Notes: generated by a model from the letters alone, not told the origin. A DNA stretch of 64,000 bases from Acheta domesticus (GCA_031308135.1 JAHLJT010008756.1:77049397-77113396); one strand, 5' to 3'. Positions 35,701-44,696 are shown, counted from the stretch's first letter. Translations and numbers: made by a program.

Positions 35701-38700
35701 ATTATAAAATCAAAATTTTGAGTATTGTAGCTCATAGCTACAATCCACGCGCCCCATCTCGTTAATCCTTTTTTGTATCGGAAATCAAAGCGTCAACTTT
35801 ATCAAACTGAGATCTAATCAGCCCTGCAAACACAACGCACGCACAAGATAGGTTAGAAATAGTAATTTTGCAACAATATCTGCAGGGCTTCTGCTACCTT
35901 GCACATGTACGGCGCTGCACTAGTACCGGAAGGAAGACATACGTTTAACTTCATTAAGCCACAAAAATACCGTTATATCGTTAAAAAGTTTTGTAATAGT
36001 TTGATGGTTGCATTTGGGTAACACTTCACAAGTTAACAAAATAAGACTTACACTTTTAAATGTTCATTAAACCTATCACAATCTTGCCAATATGATTTCC
36101 TTGCACATCAGTTCCATGGCGAGATTTTACTTCAAATTTTCGGTCGAAAGACAATTTACGAACAACGGTAGAGGGACATGTAAAAATCAGGGAAAGAAAA
36201 ATATCAACGGCCCTTCTTGAACTGGTGCGTGGGTTTCTGGTAAAGGGTATCAAGGTCAAAGGAGACCTCAAAAATATGCGAAGTGGGTACGTGATATCAC
36301 CTGCTAAAAATATCATTTTCACAAATCAAACTTCATTTCTGTTCTCCGCGATACTCGCGCTGAAAACTAACAGAACAGAAGCTATGGCTTGCATCGTCGC
36401 CTTCCCCTTTTACTTCCAATACCGTTGGCATTCATGGATACACTCATTTCAGCTCGTAATAATAGCTTCATTTTAGAGAGGAGGCTACAGAAAAAATCTT
36501 TGACATAGCTAAATTGTTTGTTTGGATGATTCCTTGTCAAAAACAGATAGGAAAAATAAATAATTAATTTTTTTTAAATGTAGGATAATGGAAAAATTCA
36601 GTAATATGTAAAAATATGTTCATTAGAGGAAAATATGTAAATATATGTAATTTCGGGCAAAATATGTAAATATATGTACTAAAAACTAAACGTTTTTGGC
36701 CACTAACCGATGTGAAACGTGAATATATCGTTGATTCGACATGCTAGAGTTACCTTAGGAAAATATGTAATTACATAATTATCCGGGCCCTACTTATGAG
36801 CTATTAGTGAAGTTTTATTTTTGTATCTTGTGAGGGAGAATTATGATATTGTGTCGTTGAGTGGGCTGTACTGACGCCTCCACGACCGACGTTTGCTAAT
36901 TAATTGTTCATGTTAAGATGCCGTGTCGCTACATCCATGTATCTTGCATGTATTTGTTCCTAAGTGTAATAAATATTCTTTTGAAGAATTGTTTGTTTCC
37001 GCCTCAATATATCACAAAGTAGTTGGCATCTATAGAAAGAAAAAAAATAATAAGAAAAGATGTCGTAAATATGAATGTACAAAATTTAATATTAACCAAC
37101 GTAATAGTATTCATACAAAAAAACTGTATTTTCCCACATTCTGTGTAATTTGGAGATATTTCATACCTAAGTATGTACTTTTGGTTCCTTGGCATCCTGG
37201 CATTTGTTCAAATGTGCTAATGTAAAACACATTTGTGGTACTGGTGTGATGTACAGTTGTTTTGTGTGTGGGTTTATTTTATTACAGTGAATAAAACAAC
37301 TAATTGTTTCAGGCTTATTTCACAAAGCTATTGCTCAAAGTGGCTCAGTTTTTAGTCCATGGGGAATGACATCTTCCTCTTTAAGAACGAGAGCATTTAA
37401 ACTTGGTGAGCTACTTGGCTGTAAGACTTCCAATGCAAGTGAGCTGGTTAATTTCTTGAAGAAAGTGGCACCTAAAGATTTAGTTGAATGTTCTGCAAAG
37501 ATACTCTCAAAAGAGGTAATCATTTCCCTTATCTCTTTTGCAAAATGAAGATCAAACTACAATATACAGTTATAAGGGAATCCCGGTTATAAGAAACAAA
37601 GGTCAGTTGTATATAAACAACGCTTATATTTCCTGCATTTAAGAGACCCAGTTATAAAGAGATTCCCGCCTATTGTGGACAAGATTTTATTCCCCACCAT
37701 GCGTTTCTTCTCGCTTGTAAGAGACAAGCGTTGGATTTTCTTCCAGGTGACTCGAAAATTTCATCATTCTGGTAAGAATTGGGGTCCTCGCTTAACCTTT
37801 AATAGGTACGGTGGGTGTCGGATCCGACCAAGCGATTATTTCTCCACTCTCCGCCCCTTGCAAAACTCCCCAGGGTGTCGGATGATCCGGGAACCCTATC
37901 AACCAGACCTCCGGAAAGCGTTGGCGCGGCCGCATCGGTACGGGTGAGTTGACCTTGACATCCTGCCCTCTTGTTTTCCCGCGAGGTGTCGCGTTGTGGG
38001 TTCGCATCCGACCCGACCGTACTATTAATGCAATGAATTTTTACCAAAAACGTTCTTCCTGTTCTCAATTATAGTTCAAAATGGCTACAAATAGACTACT
38101 TTCTAGTTCACAAGAAATTCTAGGGAGTTGCTACGTCAACTGTCGGTGTCAATGAATAGAGCGACTCAGACAATAAAGAAATTTTTTTAGAATCGGAGGG
38201 TGAAACTCTGCTGAACAGTGATACAGATGATGTCTTCGACTGTGAATTTTGTAGTGATAAGTATTTACGGCAAGTTTTTCTGCTAGTCTCCTGCATTTGT
38301 AAGCTTTTTAATTATTTTTTATGTAATCCAGTTCATACAATTTTTACTACTCTTATAAGTTTATGTCAAAAATTAATCATAAATGTTCACAGTACTCCGT
38401 GTAACTGACAATACTGCTGTTATTAAACAAATAAGAAATTATTACAATTAAGAATGTTATTGTGTACACATTTCCATACAAAAACTCATCAAAATGAGGT
38501 TGGGTCGGATCCGACCCGACCGTACCTTCCAATTCTTCCCAAACCACTACCGATTGAGGGTTAAAATAGATTGGAGCAGTGGTTCGCAACACCACTGCCA
38601 CCGGCGGGGGAGGGGGAGATGTGTGAAATTCTCGTGAAGAAAGCTCATTCAGTAAGCTTCGTGCTTTTTGGCAACAACGAAGTCGCTGCAGTACCTGTAG

Positions 38701-41700
38701 AGCAACTTTTCTAACCGTGCCTCTGGCAGGTATCAGCTTTTGACTGTTTTTCCAATTGGGAGCTTATATGTCGCTAAAGTGACGTCACTATGGTGACGTT
38801 CAAGCTCCCTATTGGATAAAACCGTCAACAGCTGATACCTGCCAGAGGCAGAATCGAATAAATCGTAGTATATTGCTATTAGTGTTTTGACCAGAGATTC
38901 CAGTTGTTACTTTCACGTATACCAGGGCCGCTCAAGCAGAGCAAATAGGCAGCGCGGAGCCGTGTTGTCAGCCGAGAGCGGGACACCGGAGTTCGAGCGT
39001 TGCGCGTCTTGCGATAACCACTGTCACAGTGTCCCGGTAACTCCAGTCGCGGAAACATGGAAGTCGACGCGAGCACTTCACAGACCAGAGCATCTACACC
39101 GATTTTCAGTGCAGTATGGGAATAAAATTATCTTTTCGCCGACTACGGCAGCTATGCCAAATGATTAGTTTACATAAGGGTTCAATCACGTGAAGAAGTT
39201 TAATTTGCAAAGACATTATACATTTAATCATGCTGATGAAAATGACAAGTATGCTGAAGAAGAACAAAAGGAAGTTTTCAGTGTTCTGAAAAACAATGCC
39301 TCACTAGAAGTAAGTTTTGGATGTATTTTGATGTTCTTATGTTGTTTTGACAGTAAAATAACACAATACAAAAGAGTTTAATTTTATTGCATATCGATAC
39401 TACAACGTGAGCGTTTAGGAAAAGAACTTCCCACAAAACCGTTTTCCAAAATTGCATCGTAATGCTTCTCGATTGTTAAGTACGTTTGGATCAACATACA
39501 ACTGTGAGCAATTTTTGCTGCTTTGAAAATTTGTACATCTCGAATGAGCAGTACAATTACAGATCACAATCTGAAATGCATGTTACGGCTCAATAGCACC
39601 ACGTCATTTCTTCCAAATATAGAAAGTATATTGCGAGAAAAAACACTTAAAAGGTGTAATAAGAGTATTTGATTTTGCAATCAACTTCATTTTTTAAATT
39701 TTAATTTCCTTTACTTTTAGTATTTTTATTGCTAGTTTATTTAATCACATTTTTTGTGCAACCTTTAAAATACTTTTCATATTCAGCAGCATAATAAACT
39801 GTGTAATGTCACCCCTATTACATTTCTTTAACTTATTGAGCACTTTTTTGCAATTAAACAATTGGCATTGCCGGCGCAATCTGCAAAAAGATACTTTTCT
39901 TTCCATGCTGCATTGCAAATTGTCGTTTTTTTATTTCCTAATGACACTAATATGTTTGTATCTAGAAACTGTTCCAATTAATGTTACAAATGTATCTTAC
40001 TGTTTTTTCTATCGTAATATCCTTTCCCAGAGCTGTGATATTTTTTCATTCCGCACAACGGAAAATACCCCGTAGAAATACGACGCGACCCACTGTGCCA
40101 CATGCCGCCAATCGATATTTGATGACGTCATTTGCTCTTTCTGCAGCGAAAGAGAAAAGAGCAACCGGAGACTCCTCCTCGGAGCAAATGGTTGAGCGGC
40201 GAAGACGAAGTAAGACGAAGTAATGTATTGCTGCAGAAAATCGACATAGAGGTTTCAACGGAAATGCTCGTTTTGGGGTCCACTGATATCGAAAAAGTTT
40301 TTTTTTTCTTTCTTTCAAAACGTCCGTCCGTCCATCCTTCCTTCCGTGAATAGCGCCAAAACTATTCCTACTATCTTTTCCAGAATGAATAATCCCTAAT
40401 AGACCGGGTTCTACTCGAAGCTCCGCGGTGTTGAATAACATTCTGAATTTTTGTGAGTACTTCTCATGGAGCCCCTGGGACATGTTCAAAATTTTCTCAA
40501 AAATGGCTCCAATTTTTTTCTTTAAATTTCTTGTAAGAATAAAGTGAAATTCACTAATAGAGGTGACATAGTTAAGATTTTCACTTTTAACCCTGAATTG
40601 TCGAAAATTGAAAAAAGTTTGCAGTTTTTCGGCATTTTTCCACAACACTACAAAATTGAAGACAGAAATTTTTCCTTCCAATAAAATTTTGGCTTCCTAA
40701 TTAGTTTTTTCATTAACGGCGTACACTTATAAAAAAGTTTTCGCGTAACACCGCGTGAAATATGAAACATTTACAAAAACAAGATTTTCTCAAAAAAGGC
40801 TCCAAATTTTGTCATTAAACTTTTGGTAGGAATAGTAATCAATGTACTCTATAACATGACACAAACATCATTTTGCTCTATTCTTTCGTTTTTTAATTAC
40901 ACAAACGTATTTTTTGTATCTCTCACGTCAATATTTACATCAGATGTGATTTTTTCACCTAATTCATTTATGACCACATGTAATTTAAATGATGTCAAAG
41001 TTCACTCAATAGATCTGGTTAAATGGGTTCTGGAATCAACTAATTTATGTTTTCTCAAGTTTAAAATAATGTACATAACATACTAGCCTATAAAAAATAT
41101 GGTAACATTTCATTAAACACGTCAAAAACCCATTTCCCACTTTTAAGTGTTGCCACTTACAAGAGACAAAATTCCATTTTCCCCGATGTCTCTTATAAAG
41201 AGGTTTTACTGTATTTAAAAAATCGCGTATCAATATCGTATTGCAGATTAAATTCGCTCTGATTTTTCACAATAACTTTTTCTTTTAGACATTCTGCATC
41301 AGAAATGGAATGAAAGGAAAAAGCTTCTTTAAATGTTTTAAAACATAAGCATTGATTTGATGATTTATTTGAGATTTTTATAAATACATTATAATTAGTA
41401 CTTCACATTTTTCAAAATATTAGTCACCCTAATTTAAATTCATTCTCTCTCTTCTCATTTTTAGTCATTTGTTTTTAATCAAACTACTGCGTAACGTATT
41501 TTCTGAGTAACTAGAATTCCAAAATATCACAGTGTAGTGGCAATTTATTAATTCAATTTGCATTGTTTTCTAGGAGAGACGACGAGGAGATGTGTTATCA
41601 TTCAATCCCATTCCTGAAAATGCATTACCTGAGAAACTACGATTTTTACCAGGAAATCCAGAGGAGTTGCTCCAAAACGCAAGATATCATGATGTCCCTT

Positions 41701-44564
41701 ATTTAGCTGGAGTCACATCACATGAAGGCATTCTAAAACTGTCTGGTAAGAATATGTCAGAGATGTTTTCTGAACTTATAGTGTAGAATTTAAAACATGG
41801 GCATGATTTTTTTCAGACTTAACAAAATCCTCTGTCTGACCTAAGTCAAAGCCCCGCTGTTCTCAAAAACATTCCTTAATTTTTGGTACTTTACATGAAC
41901 CCCATGGGATATTTTCAAAATCTTGTTGAAAATTGTTTCTTTAATTTTTTGTAAGAATTGAGTGAAATACACTTATAAATGTGGCATAGGTTGAATGTTT
42001 TACTGATAATTGAAAATTGTAAAATATTAACATTTTTCGGCATCTTCCTAAAGCTACAAAATTGAAAATTTTGATTTTTGATTTGATTTTTCTTTCAAGG
42101 ATTTTTTTTCTCCTTATTTAGTTCTTTCATTAAGGTCATGCACATATTTTTTGAAATTATATTAGTTTTCGCGCAATAACCATGCAATATGAGCAATATT
42201 AAAAAATATTAAACACGATATTCTGGAAAACTGCTCCAAATTTTTTTTTCAATTTTTGGTAGAGATAGTGCTAACTTCCATGACATGACATCAACGCCAT
42301 TTTCCTGTGTTTTTTTTCTTCAAAACTTACAAAAATATAATTTTTTCCATGTCTTTCACATCATAAATATTTACACTGGAGACGATTTGTTGATATTATT
42401 GCATTTATGAGAACATGTGCTTTAGATGATATCTTATTACGTTCCTCAAAAACTCAAAATTTTTATATGGAAATCAGTTCAAAACTCAGCAATTTCAGAA
42501 ATGTTTAAAGGCGATTTTATCTTCAACTTTTCATGTGGATAGTGCTAATGGCACTGCTTAAGATGACATAAAATTAATTTTGGTGTATTAAAAAATTTGG
42601 AGCCTCTTTTGAGAATATTTTGAAAATGTCCCAGGGGCTTCGTATAAAGTACCCCCAAATATTAAAGGAAGTTTTTCAAAATCGCATCGACTTGAGTCGA
42701 GTAAGATCGACCACGGAATATCCATTTTAGAAAAATCCTAACAATAGTTTAAGCACTAGTGCTGTTCACAGACGAACGGAACGACAGACGTTTTGCTGTC
42801 AATTGTTTTTTTCGGCATCAAGAACCCACAAAACAAGGCTTCTGGCAACAATATACGCAAGGATTTTTCTCCTAAATTTAGTAACTGGATTTATCCACAC
42901 TTTTATTAACAAGACCCAGCAACTGGAGTTTTCTGCCGAAAATCCGCCATTTTTTCGCGCAGCATTAAATAACTTTCTCTATTCTACGTATATTACTCCA
43001 TATATATGTACATATAAAAATGAAGAAAGTAAAAATGAAGATTAAGTTTATTGAAATTCTTCAGTCAACACAATGCATGCCACTTTGATGTTCCAATTGC
43101 TTAACTACTGAAATATTTGCCTCTTACAGAAATATTTTTATAATGATTATCATTTATTCTCAACTTTCCTTCTATTGCAAATAAATTTAAAGTTTGGTTT
43201 CACATTAAAATAATATATTATACTATTTTCATCAGTGATCATTTATCATTCATGTTCTAGCCATTCCTAATTAAGTTCCTATGAAAAGAAATTTTCACTT
43301 TAAAACAATGGTTTGTAAAGTTCAGACAGTTCCAACTATTATTGCATATTAGCTTTATATCCATTGTGCATTTTTAATTCTACTTCTATTTGAAAACCAC
43401 ATAAATTTGTTACAAGAGTATATTGAAACTAGATGCTTTATCTCTCTTTAATTTTTGGACTCAAAAAAATCTAATGTATTGGTTCCTTCATTGATTTTTA
43501 GAAACATTGCAATTGATTATTAGTAGTTATCCAATAATACTAATATTATTCATTTTTTTAGGAATCGTCAAGCAACCCCGACTGGTTGAAATTATTGCAA
43601 ATGACTTCGAACGTCTAGTTCCTAAAGACCTCTCTGAGCCTCCAGAAAAGTCACAAGTAATAGCAGAGCAAATCAAAGATTTCTACTTCGATGAGAAAAA
43701 TGTGTCTATGGAAACTCTTCAAGAACTCTCAGATGTTAGTTCATGAGCTCATTATTATATTGACCTTGTTTAGCATGAATTCATCATATTGAAAATCACA
43801 AATTTCCTTTGTGTTCTCTTGTCGATATTTTAATGTCTTCTTGATTATCTTGTGATGCTACGAAAGAGAACTTCAATTTATATAATTCCTTTATTTTGAA
43901 GGTGTACGCAGACAAGTATTTTGTTCGTGGAATTGATAAATTTATTAAACTATTAGCTGAGAAATCCACCAGCCCCCTCTATTATTACAAATTTTCATTT
44001 GATGGAGAGTTAGGAATCTTCAAGAAATTTATTAATGCTTCATTTATGAAAGGTAAAAGTAATATTAAAACATCACAAGGTATTGAAGTGTTACCTACCT
44101 GATATTATTCTATAAAACGTTTTTTGCATATTAGGAGCAAGTCATATGGATGACTTGGGTTACCTCTTCAGAGTCAGACAGTTGGATATTAATGTCAAAC
44201 CCGAATCACCAGAAAGAAATATCATTAAAAAAATGGTCAAAATGTGGACAAACTTTGCCAAAACCGGGTAAACTTAATTCTTTTATTTTTCTTGCACTTA
44301 ATTACTTCATGTTCAGAGTATGACTTGATTACTGACCAAAATGGATAAAATTTTCCTTTATCTTCCAGTAATCCTACATCTAAACTTGATGAAGATGTGA
44401 ATATACCATGGATCCCGTTTACTTCTGATAATCACGTGTATCTAAATATTGATAAAGAATTAAGAATGGAAAAGGATTTGTTCAAGGAAAGACTGAATTT
44501 TTGGGAAAATTTATACAAGTCATACCAAAATAAAAACGATGTTAATATCAAACAAAAAATGTAA
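20663..44564 (+). CDS. Carboxylesterase (insect alpha/beta-hydrolase), 10 exons, 548 aa
   Basis: Hydrolyses carboxylic esters; insect relatives act on xenobiotics, lipids or pheromones. The ten exons join at GT-AG sites in a continuous frame of 1647 bases. Landmarks: [11 protein letters not shown] in exon 1; EDCLFLNVY in exon 2 (Cys65 and Cys82 as the likely first disulphide); oxyanion HGGG 108-111; GESAG with Ser190; Glu325 in GVTSHEG; His443 in [12 protein letters not shown]. The triad is complete and the length is normal for the family. No signal peptide is seen, which suggests a cytosolic enzyme of the alpha-esterase kind, unless an upstream leader exon exists. The ATG sits in GGGCGATGG. 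Introns of 82 bases to 9 kb are filled with transposons, yet no exon is damaged. The substrate and the exact orthologue cannot be told from sequence. Confidence 0.95.
20882..21045 (+). mobile_element. Helitron-like element, copy 8, internal fragment
   Basis: Matches the middle of the family (ACAAGATTTTCTCAAAAACG, CTCTATTCTTTTGTTCTTTC). It stops where the R4-type retrotransposon starts. Confidence 0.6.
21046..24130 (+). mobile_element. R4/Dong-type non-LTR retrotransposon, degenerate (in esterase intron 1)
   Basis: A single decayed ORF read over several frames. The N-terminal part is at 21053-21435. Pre-RT follows at 21520-21819 ([11 protein letters not shown]). RT includes [32 protein letters not shown] with an AFDS continuation in the next frame, and [11 protein letters not shown]. 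Then comes the [14 protein letters not shown] region and YKYLGIEE. Near 23290-23540 are [12 protein letters not shown] and a [18 protein letters not shown] zinc motif, followed by an endonuclease-like region with IVIGALG and [12 protein letters not shown] to about 24040. This order and wording are typical of the R4 clade, which uses a restriction-like endonuclease. Stops and frame changes make it inactive. The 3' end abuts AAT repeats (24108-24137), a known target preference of Dong. Confidence 0.85.
24206..25451. mobile_element. Candidate hAT-like non-autonomous element
   Basis: Flanked by TAGTAATA at 24198-24205 and 25452-25459. Inside, both ends carry CCGGATT then CGTG and TGCA in inverted orientation (24214-24233 and 25430-25447), and the subterminal regions are rich in TGCACG repeats. 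An 8-bp duplication suits hAT, but the outermost few bases of the two ends do not align well and the flank is repetitive (TAA-rich). Confidence 0.45.
25709..26115. mobile_element. SINE fragments in inverted arrangement
   Basis: 25709-25955 is the reverse complement of the SINE body (GATTAACTGATTGATTAG at its end, GCGCGCGGTCTGTGG inside). 25985-26115 is a plus-strand 3' part (CACCACTACCTCTCG, GCAGTTGACCG, CATGGAAACACGG). Same family as 20007-20525; no tRNA-like head here. Confidence 0.6.
26544..26684 (+). CDS. Carboxylesterase exon 2 (aa 45-91)
   Basis: Acceptor TATATTCCCAG, donor CAA/GTAAGT, phase 0 at both ends. Encodes [18 protein letters not shown] and the conserved [12 protein letters not shown]. 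Cys65 and Cys82 correspond to the conserved N-terminal cysteine pair of the family. Confidence 0.95.
27115..27274 (+). CDS. Carboxylesterase exon 3 (aa 92-144 plus one base)
   Basis: Acceptor TTTGTGTGAAG, donor G/GTCAGT. Encodes [19 protein letters not shown] with the oxyanion-hole HGGG, then [14 protein letters not shown], the strand and turn typical of the esterase core. Confidence 0.95.
28127..28312 (+). CDS. Carboxylesterase exon 4 (aa 145-206): nucleophile elbow
   Basis: Acceptor TTCTTTGTAG, donor G/GTAGTA. Encodes [36 protein letters not shown] (catalytic Ser190) and HMMSPMSKG. The weak donor GTAGTA is the least typical of the gene. Confidence 0.95.
28554..28717. mobile_element. pogo/Tigger-like MITE in esterase intron 4
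   Basis: A 164-base element with termini CAATAAACCCTCGTTAGCAC and, inverted, CAGTAAACCCTCATTAACAC, each followed by GAA. It is flanked by TA on both sides, the target of Tc1/mariner/pogo elements. Non-coding. Confidence 0.72.
28874..29050 (+). repeat. Gypsy 5' LTR
   Basis: Starts TGTGATATTGTG and ends ATATATCACA, so the ends form an 8-base inverted repeat TGTGATAT/ATATCACA. It is followed by AATTTGCGACGAG, the usual place and style of a Gypsy primer-binding region. By eye there are about 20 differences from the 3' LTR. Confidence 0.9.
29216..30082 (+). CDS. Gypsy gag polyprotein (288 aa)
   Basis: Open frame from an ATG at 29216. The N-terminal half looks like a Gypsy capsid region (a segment with YLECLEQYF, then [12 protein letters not shown] and [15 protein letters not shown]). 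Near residues 228-240 is a CCHC zinc knuckle with spacing C-x2-C-x4-H-x4-C ([14 protein letters not shown]), preceded by an incomplete one ([11 protein letters not shown]). The pol frame follows in the -1 frame relative to gag, as expected when pol is reached by frameshifting. This is the one intact reading frame of the element. Confidence 0.85.
   Translation: MAEFRAGDDWELYLECLEQYFEAKCVAELRKVPVLLTLIGSETYKILRDFCDPVLPKTKTFVEFGGILKKKFSPRVSGFKERIEFNEQKHMPQESISQWYAKIKSKDINCKFGNQLKDKLKYKFVTGMHKGPILDRVSEEEHTVTFAVIYESALKKETSLSTASTIAVNRMDTKATGGGQRRQNEKEKQPQSTNQKEPSERQEIKLWKTCGKPNHSFVKCKYREYRCKKCYVIGHLGRVCKKVDKENDTPRGAKTHFTQNESAVDVNEENFKYIDMLNVEGNVSPKPI
30079..33160 (+). pseudogene. Gypsy pol: protease, RT, RNase H, integrase (broken)
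   Basis: Protease: [10 protein letters not shown] (DSGA active site). [22 protein letters not shown], then a stop at 30874-30876 before the catalytic FVDD (about 30955). RNase [17 protein letters not shown] and [16 protein letters not shown]. Integrase: HHCC zinc region ([27 protein letters not shown]), VHIDYAG as the first core Asp, then several frame changes. The C-terminal part has [12 protein letters not shown]. Multiple stops and frameshifts make it non-functional. The tail of pol appears to continue beyond the Helitron-like insertion, at about 34790-34855. Confidence 0.88.
33161..34779 (-). mobile_element. Helitron-like element, copy 9, full length (1.6 kb)
   Basis: The best complete copy, minus orientation. 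The 3' end is at 33161-33164 (CTAG on the minus strand, next base T). Inside it is a hairpin with stem GTGC/GCAC and a 9-base loop, then ATACGGGAAAGTCT (33183-33196). The 5' end is at 34772-34779 (ACTTTCCCGTATAC on the minus strand) with a palindromic core. The (GTCC)n microsatellite is at 34497-34545. It interrupts the Gypsy pol tail. No protein is encoded, so movement would need a helicase supplied elsewhere. Confidence 0.82.
34909..36792. mobile_element. hAT element, 1.9 kb, non-autonomous or decayed
   Basis: Perfect 8-bp target duplication CTTATGAG (34901-34908 and 36793-36800). Terminal inverted repeats are TAGGGCCCGGATAATTATGT on the left and its reverse complement on the right, with subterminal AATATGTA repeats at both ends. 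Short open frames inside (for example minus strand 35502-35735 and 36056-36322) show no transposase motif that I can recognise. It is inserted between Gypsy pol and the 3' LTR. Confidence 0.9.
36842..37016 (+). repeat. Gypsy 3' LTR
   Basis: Matches the 5' LTR over its whole length (CCGTGTCGCTACATCCATGT is identical in both) and ends ATATATCACA, followed by the duplication AAGTA. The first base pair of the inverted end has changed (TATGATAT). Confidence 0.9.
37313..37515 (+). CDS. Carboxylesterase exon 5 (aa 207-274)
   Basis: Acceptor ATTGTTTCAG, donor GAG/GTAATC. Encodes [18 protein letters not shown], a conserved segment after the nucleophile elbow, followed by a variable helical region. 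It lies about 300 bases downstream of the Gypsy 3' LTR. Confidence 0.95.
37803..38024. mobile_element. piggyBac-like MITE
   Basis: 222 bases flanked by TTAA on both sides (37799-37802 and 38025-38028). The ends are TAGGTACGGTGGGTGTCGGA and, inverted, TAGTACGGTCGGGTCGGATG. A third, similar terminus lies at 38497-38527 (palindromic GGGTCGGATCCGACCC). Between them, 38170-38280 encodes an acidic stretch ([17 protein letters not shown]) like the N-terminus of piggyBac transposases, so a larger related element may once have ended near 38528. Confidence 0.6.
38718..38850. repeat. 133-base near-perfect palindrome (foldback MITE)
   Basis: Arms TGCCTCTGGCAGGTATCAGC at the left and its reverse complement at the right, then further pairing inward (TTTTGAC…, CCAATTGGGAGC/GCTCCCTATTGG). 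The centre contains TGACGTCA (38780-38787), an exact CRE-type site, and a second TGACGTT. Non-coding. No target duplication is clear. Confidence 0.7.
39130..39312 (+). pseudogene. BED-zinc-finger hAT transposase fragment
   Basis: The stretch [20 protein letters not shown], followed by [20 protein letters not shown], resembles the zinc-finger linker found in ZBED/GTF2IRD2-type hAT transposases ('K-x-N-L-x-R-H-Y…H'). The upstream half of the finger is broken. No further transposase is seen nearby. Confidence 0.4.
39400..40210. other. Unassigned intronic DNA
   Basis: AT-rich and non-coding. I recognise no element up to the Helitron-like fragment at 40214. Confidence 0.4.
40214..41000 (+). mobile_element. 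Helitron-like element, copy 10
   Basis: Starts inside the family's 5' region (AATGTATTGCTGCAGAAAATC), with (GTCC)n at 40321-40335 and the usual AT-rich body. Truncated at both ends. It shares the subfamily phrase TTTCAACGGAAATGCTCGTT with copy 15. A long antisense open frame across it is an accident of the repeat. Confidence 0.65.
41574..41745 (+). CDS. Carboxylesterase exon 6 (aa 275-332): catalytic Glu
   Basis: Acceptor TTGTTTTCTAG, donor G/GTAAGA. Encodes [20 protein letters not shown] and [14 protein letters not shown] with catalytic Glu325. The opening ERRRGDVL is short compared with many relatives. Confidence 0.94.
41870..43032. mobile_element. Helitron-like element, copy 11: two converging fragments
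   Basis: 41870-42590 is plus-oriented body sequence. From about 42590 to 43032 the orientation flips to minus and ends in the 5' terminus (GAAGAAAGTAAAAATG, 43020-43035), with GACGGAACGACAGACG in the microsatellite position near 42775. An inverted composite of two copies in esterase intron 6. Confidence 0.65.
43562..43734 (+). CDS. Carboxylesterase exon 7 (aa 332-389)
   Basis: Acceptor CATTTTTTTAG, donor GAT/GTTAGT. Encodes a helical, variable segment ([20 protein letters not shown]) that matches the regular position between the acidic and histidine residues of the triad in this family. Confidence 0.92.
43902..44052 (+). CDS. Carboxylesterase exon 8 (aa 390-439)
   Basis: Acceptor TTTATTTTGAAG, donor G/GTAAAA. 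Encodes [20 protein letters not shown] and [14 protein letters not shown], the conserved 'YxYxFsyxG' strand of carboxylesterases. Confidence 0.94.
44135..44267 (+). CDS. Carboxylesterase exon 9 (aa 440-483): catalytic His
   Basis: Acceptor GCATATTAG, donor GG/GTAAAC. Encodes [14 protein letters not shown] with catalytic His443, then [12 protein letters not shown], a conserved C-terminal helix. Confidence 0.95.
44369..44564 (+). CDS. Carboxylesterase exon 10 (aa 484-548, stop)
   Basis: Acceptor ATCTTCCAG; ends at TAA 44562-44564. Encodes [30 protein letters not shown] and a C-terminal helix ending in a lysine-rich tail. A typical last exon of the family. Confidence 0.94.
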
Positions 44565-44690
44565 ACAAGTTAGAATATGTAATACACCTGTGATTATTTT
44601 TTTCAATTGTAAATAATAATAGAAGTTTTCCTAAAGTTATTTGTGTATATCGAAAGTTCAGCAGTATTAAGAGATTGTTCAATATACTGA

Positions 44691-44696
44691 ATTAAA
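44691..44696 (+). terminator. Possible polyadenylation signal of the esterase
   Basis: ATTAAA, the common variant of AATAAA, about 130 bases after the stop codon, followed by a T-rich stretch. No exact AATAAA lies closer. Weak evidence. Confidence 0.3.

Larger units (their letters stand above)
28874..37016 (+). mobile_element. Gypsy LTR retrotransposon with nested insertions
   Basis: Two LTRs of about 175 bases flank gag and pol, and the 5-bp target duplication AAGTA lies on both sides (28869-28873 and 37017-37021). Domain order is gag, protease, RT, RNase H, integrase, which defines Gypsy/Metaviridae. Wording of the RNase H and integrase regions is closest to the K02A2.6-like type. No envelope gene is seen. 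A Helitron-like element (33161-34779) sits in the end of pol and a hAT element (34909-36792) before the 3' LTR. The internal frame is broken repeatedly. Confidence 0.92.
37565..41213. mobile_element. Possible decayed pogo/Tigger-like element ends in intron 5
   Basis: TACAGT at 37565 followed by GGTTATAAGAAACA, and at the far side, inverted, TACAGTAAAACCTC then TTTATAAGAGACA (41180-41213). Both look like pogo/Tigger termini, and further 'ttataaagag' and 'ttgtaagagaca' phrases lie inside. The two ends do not match exactly and the interior is full of other elements, so they may belong to separate insertions. Confidence 0.3.

Noticed and set aside
40046..40681. 211-aa minus-strand frame
   Set aside because: It runs antisense through a Helitron-like copy and unrelated sequence. 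A similar short frame at 34189-34377 is explained by shared repeat DNA, and there is no domain.
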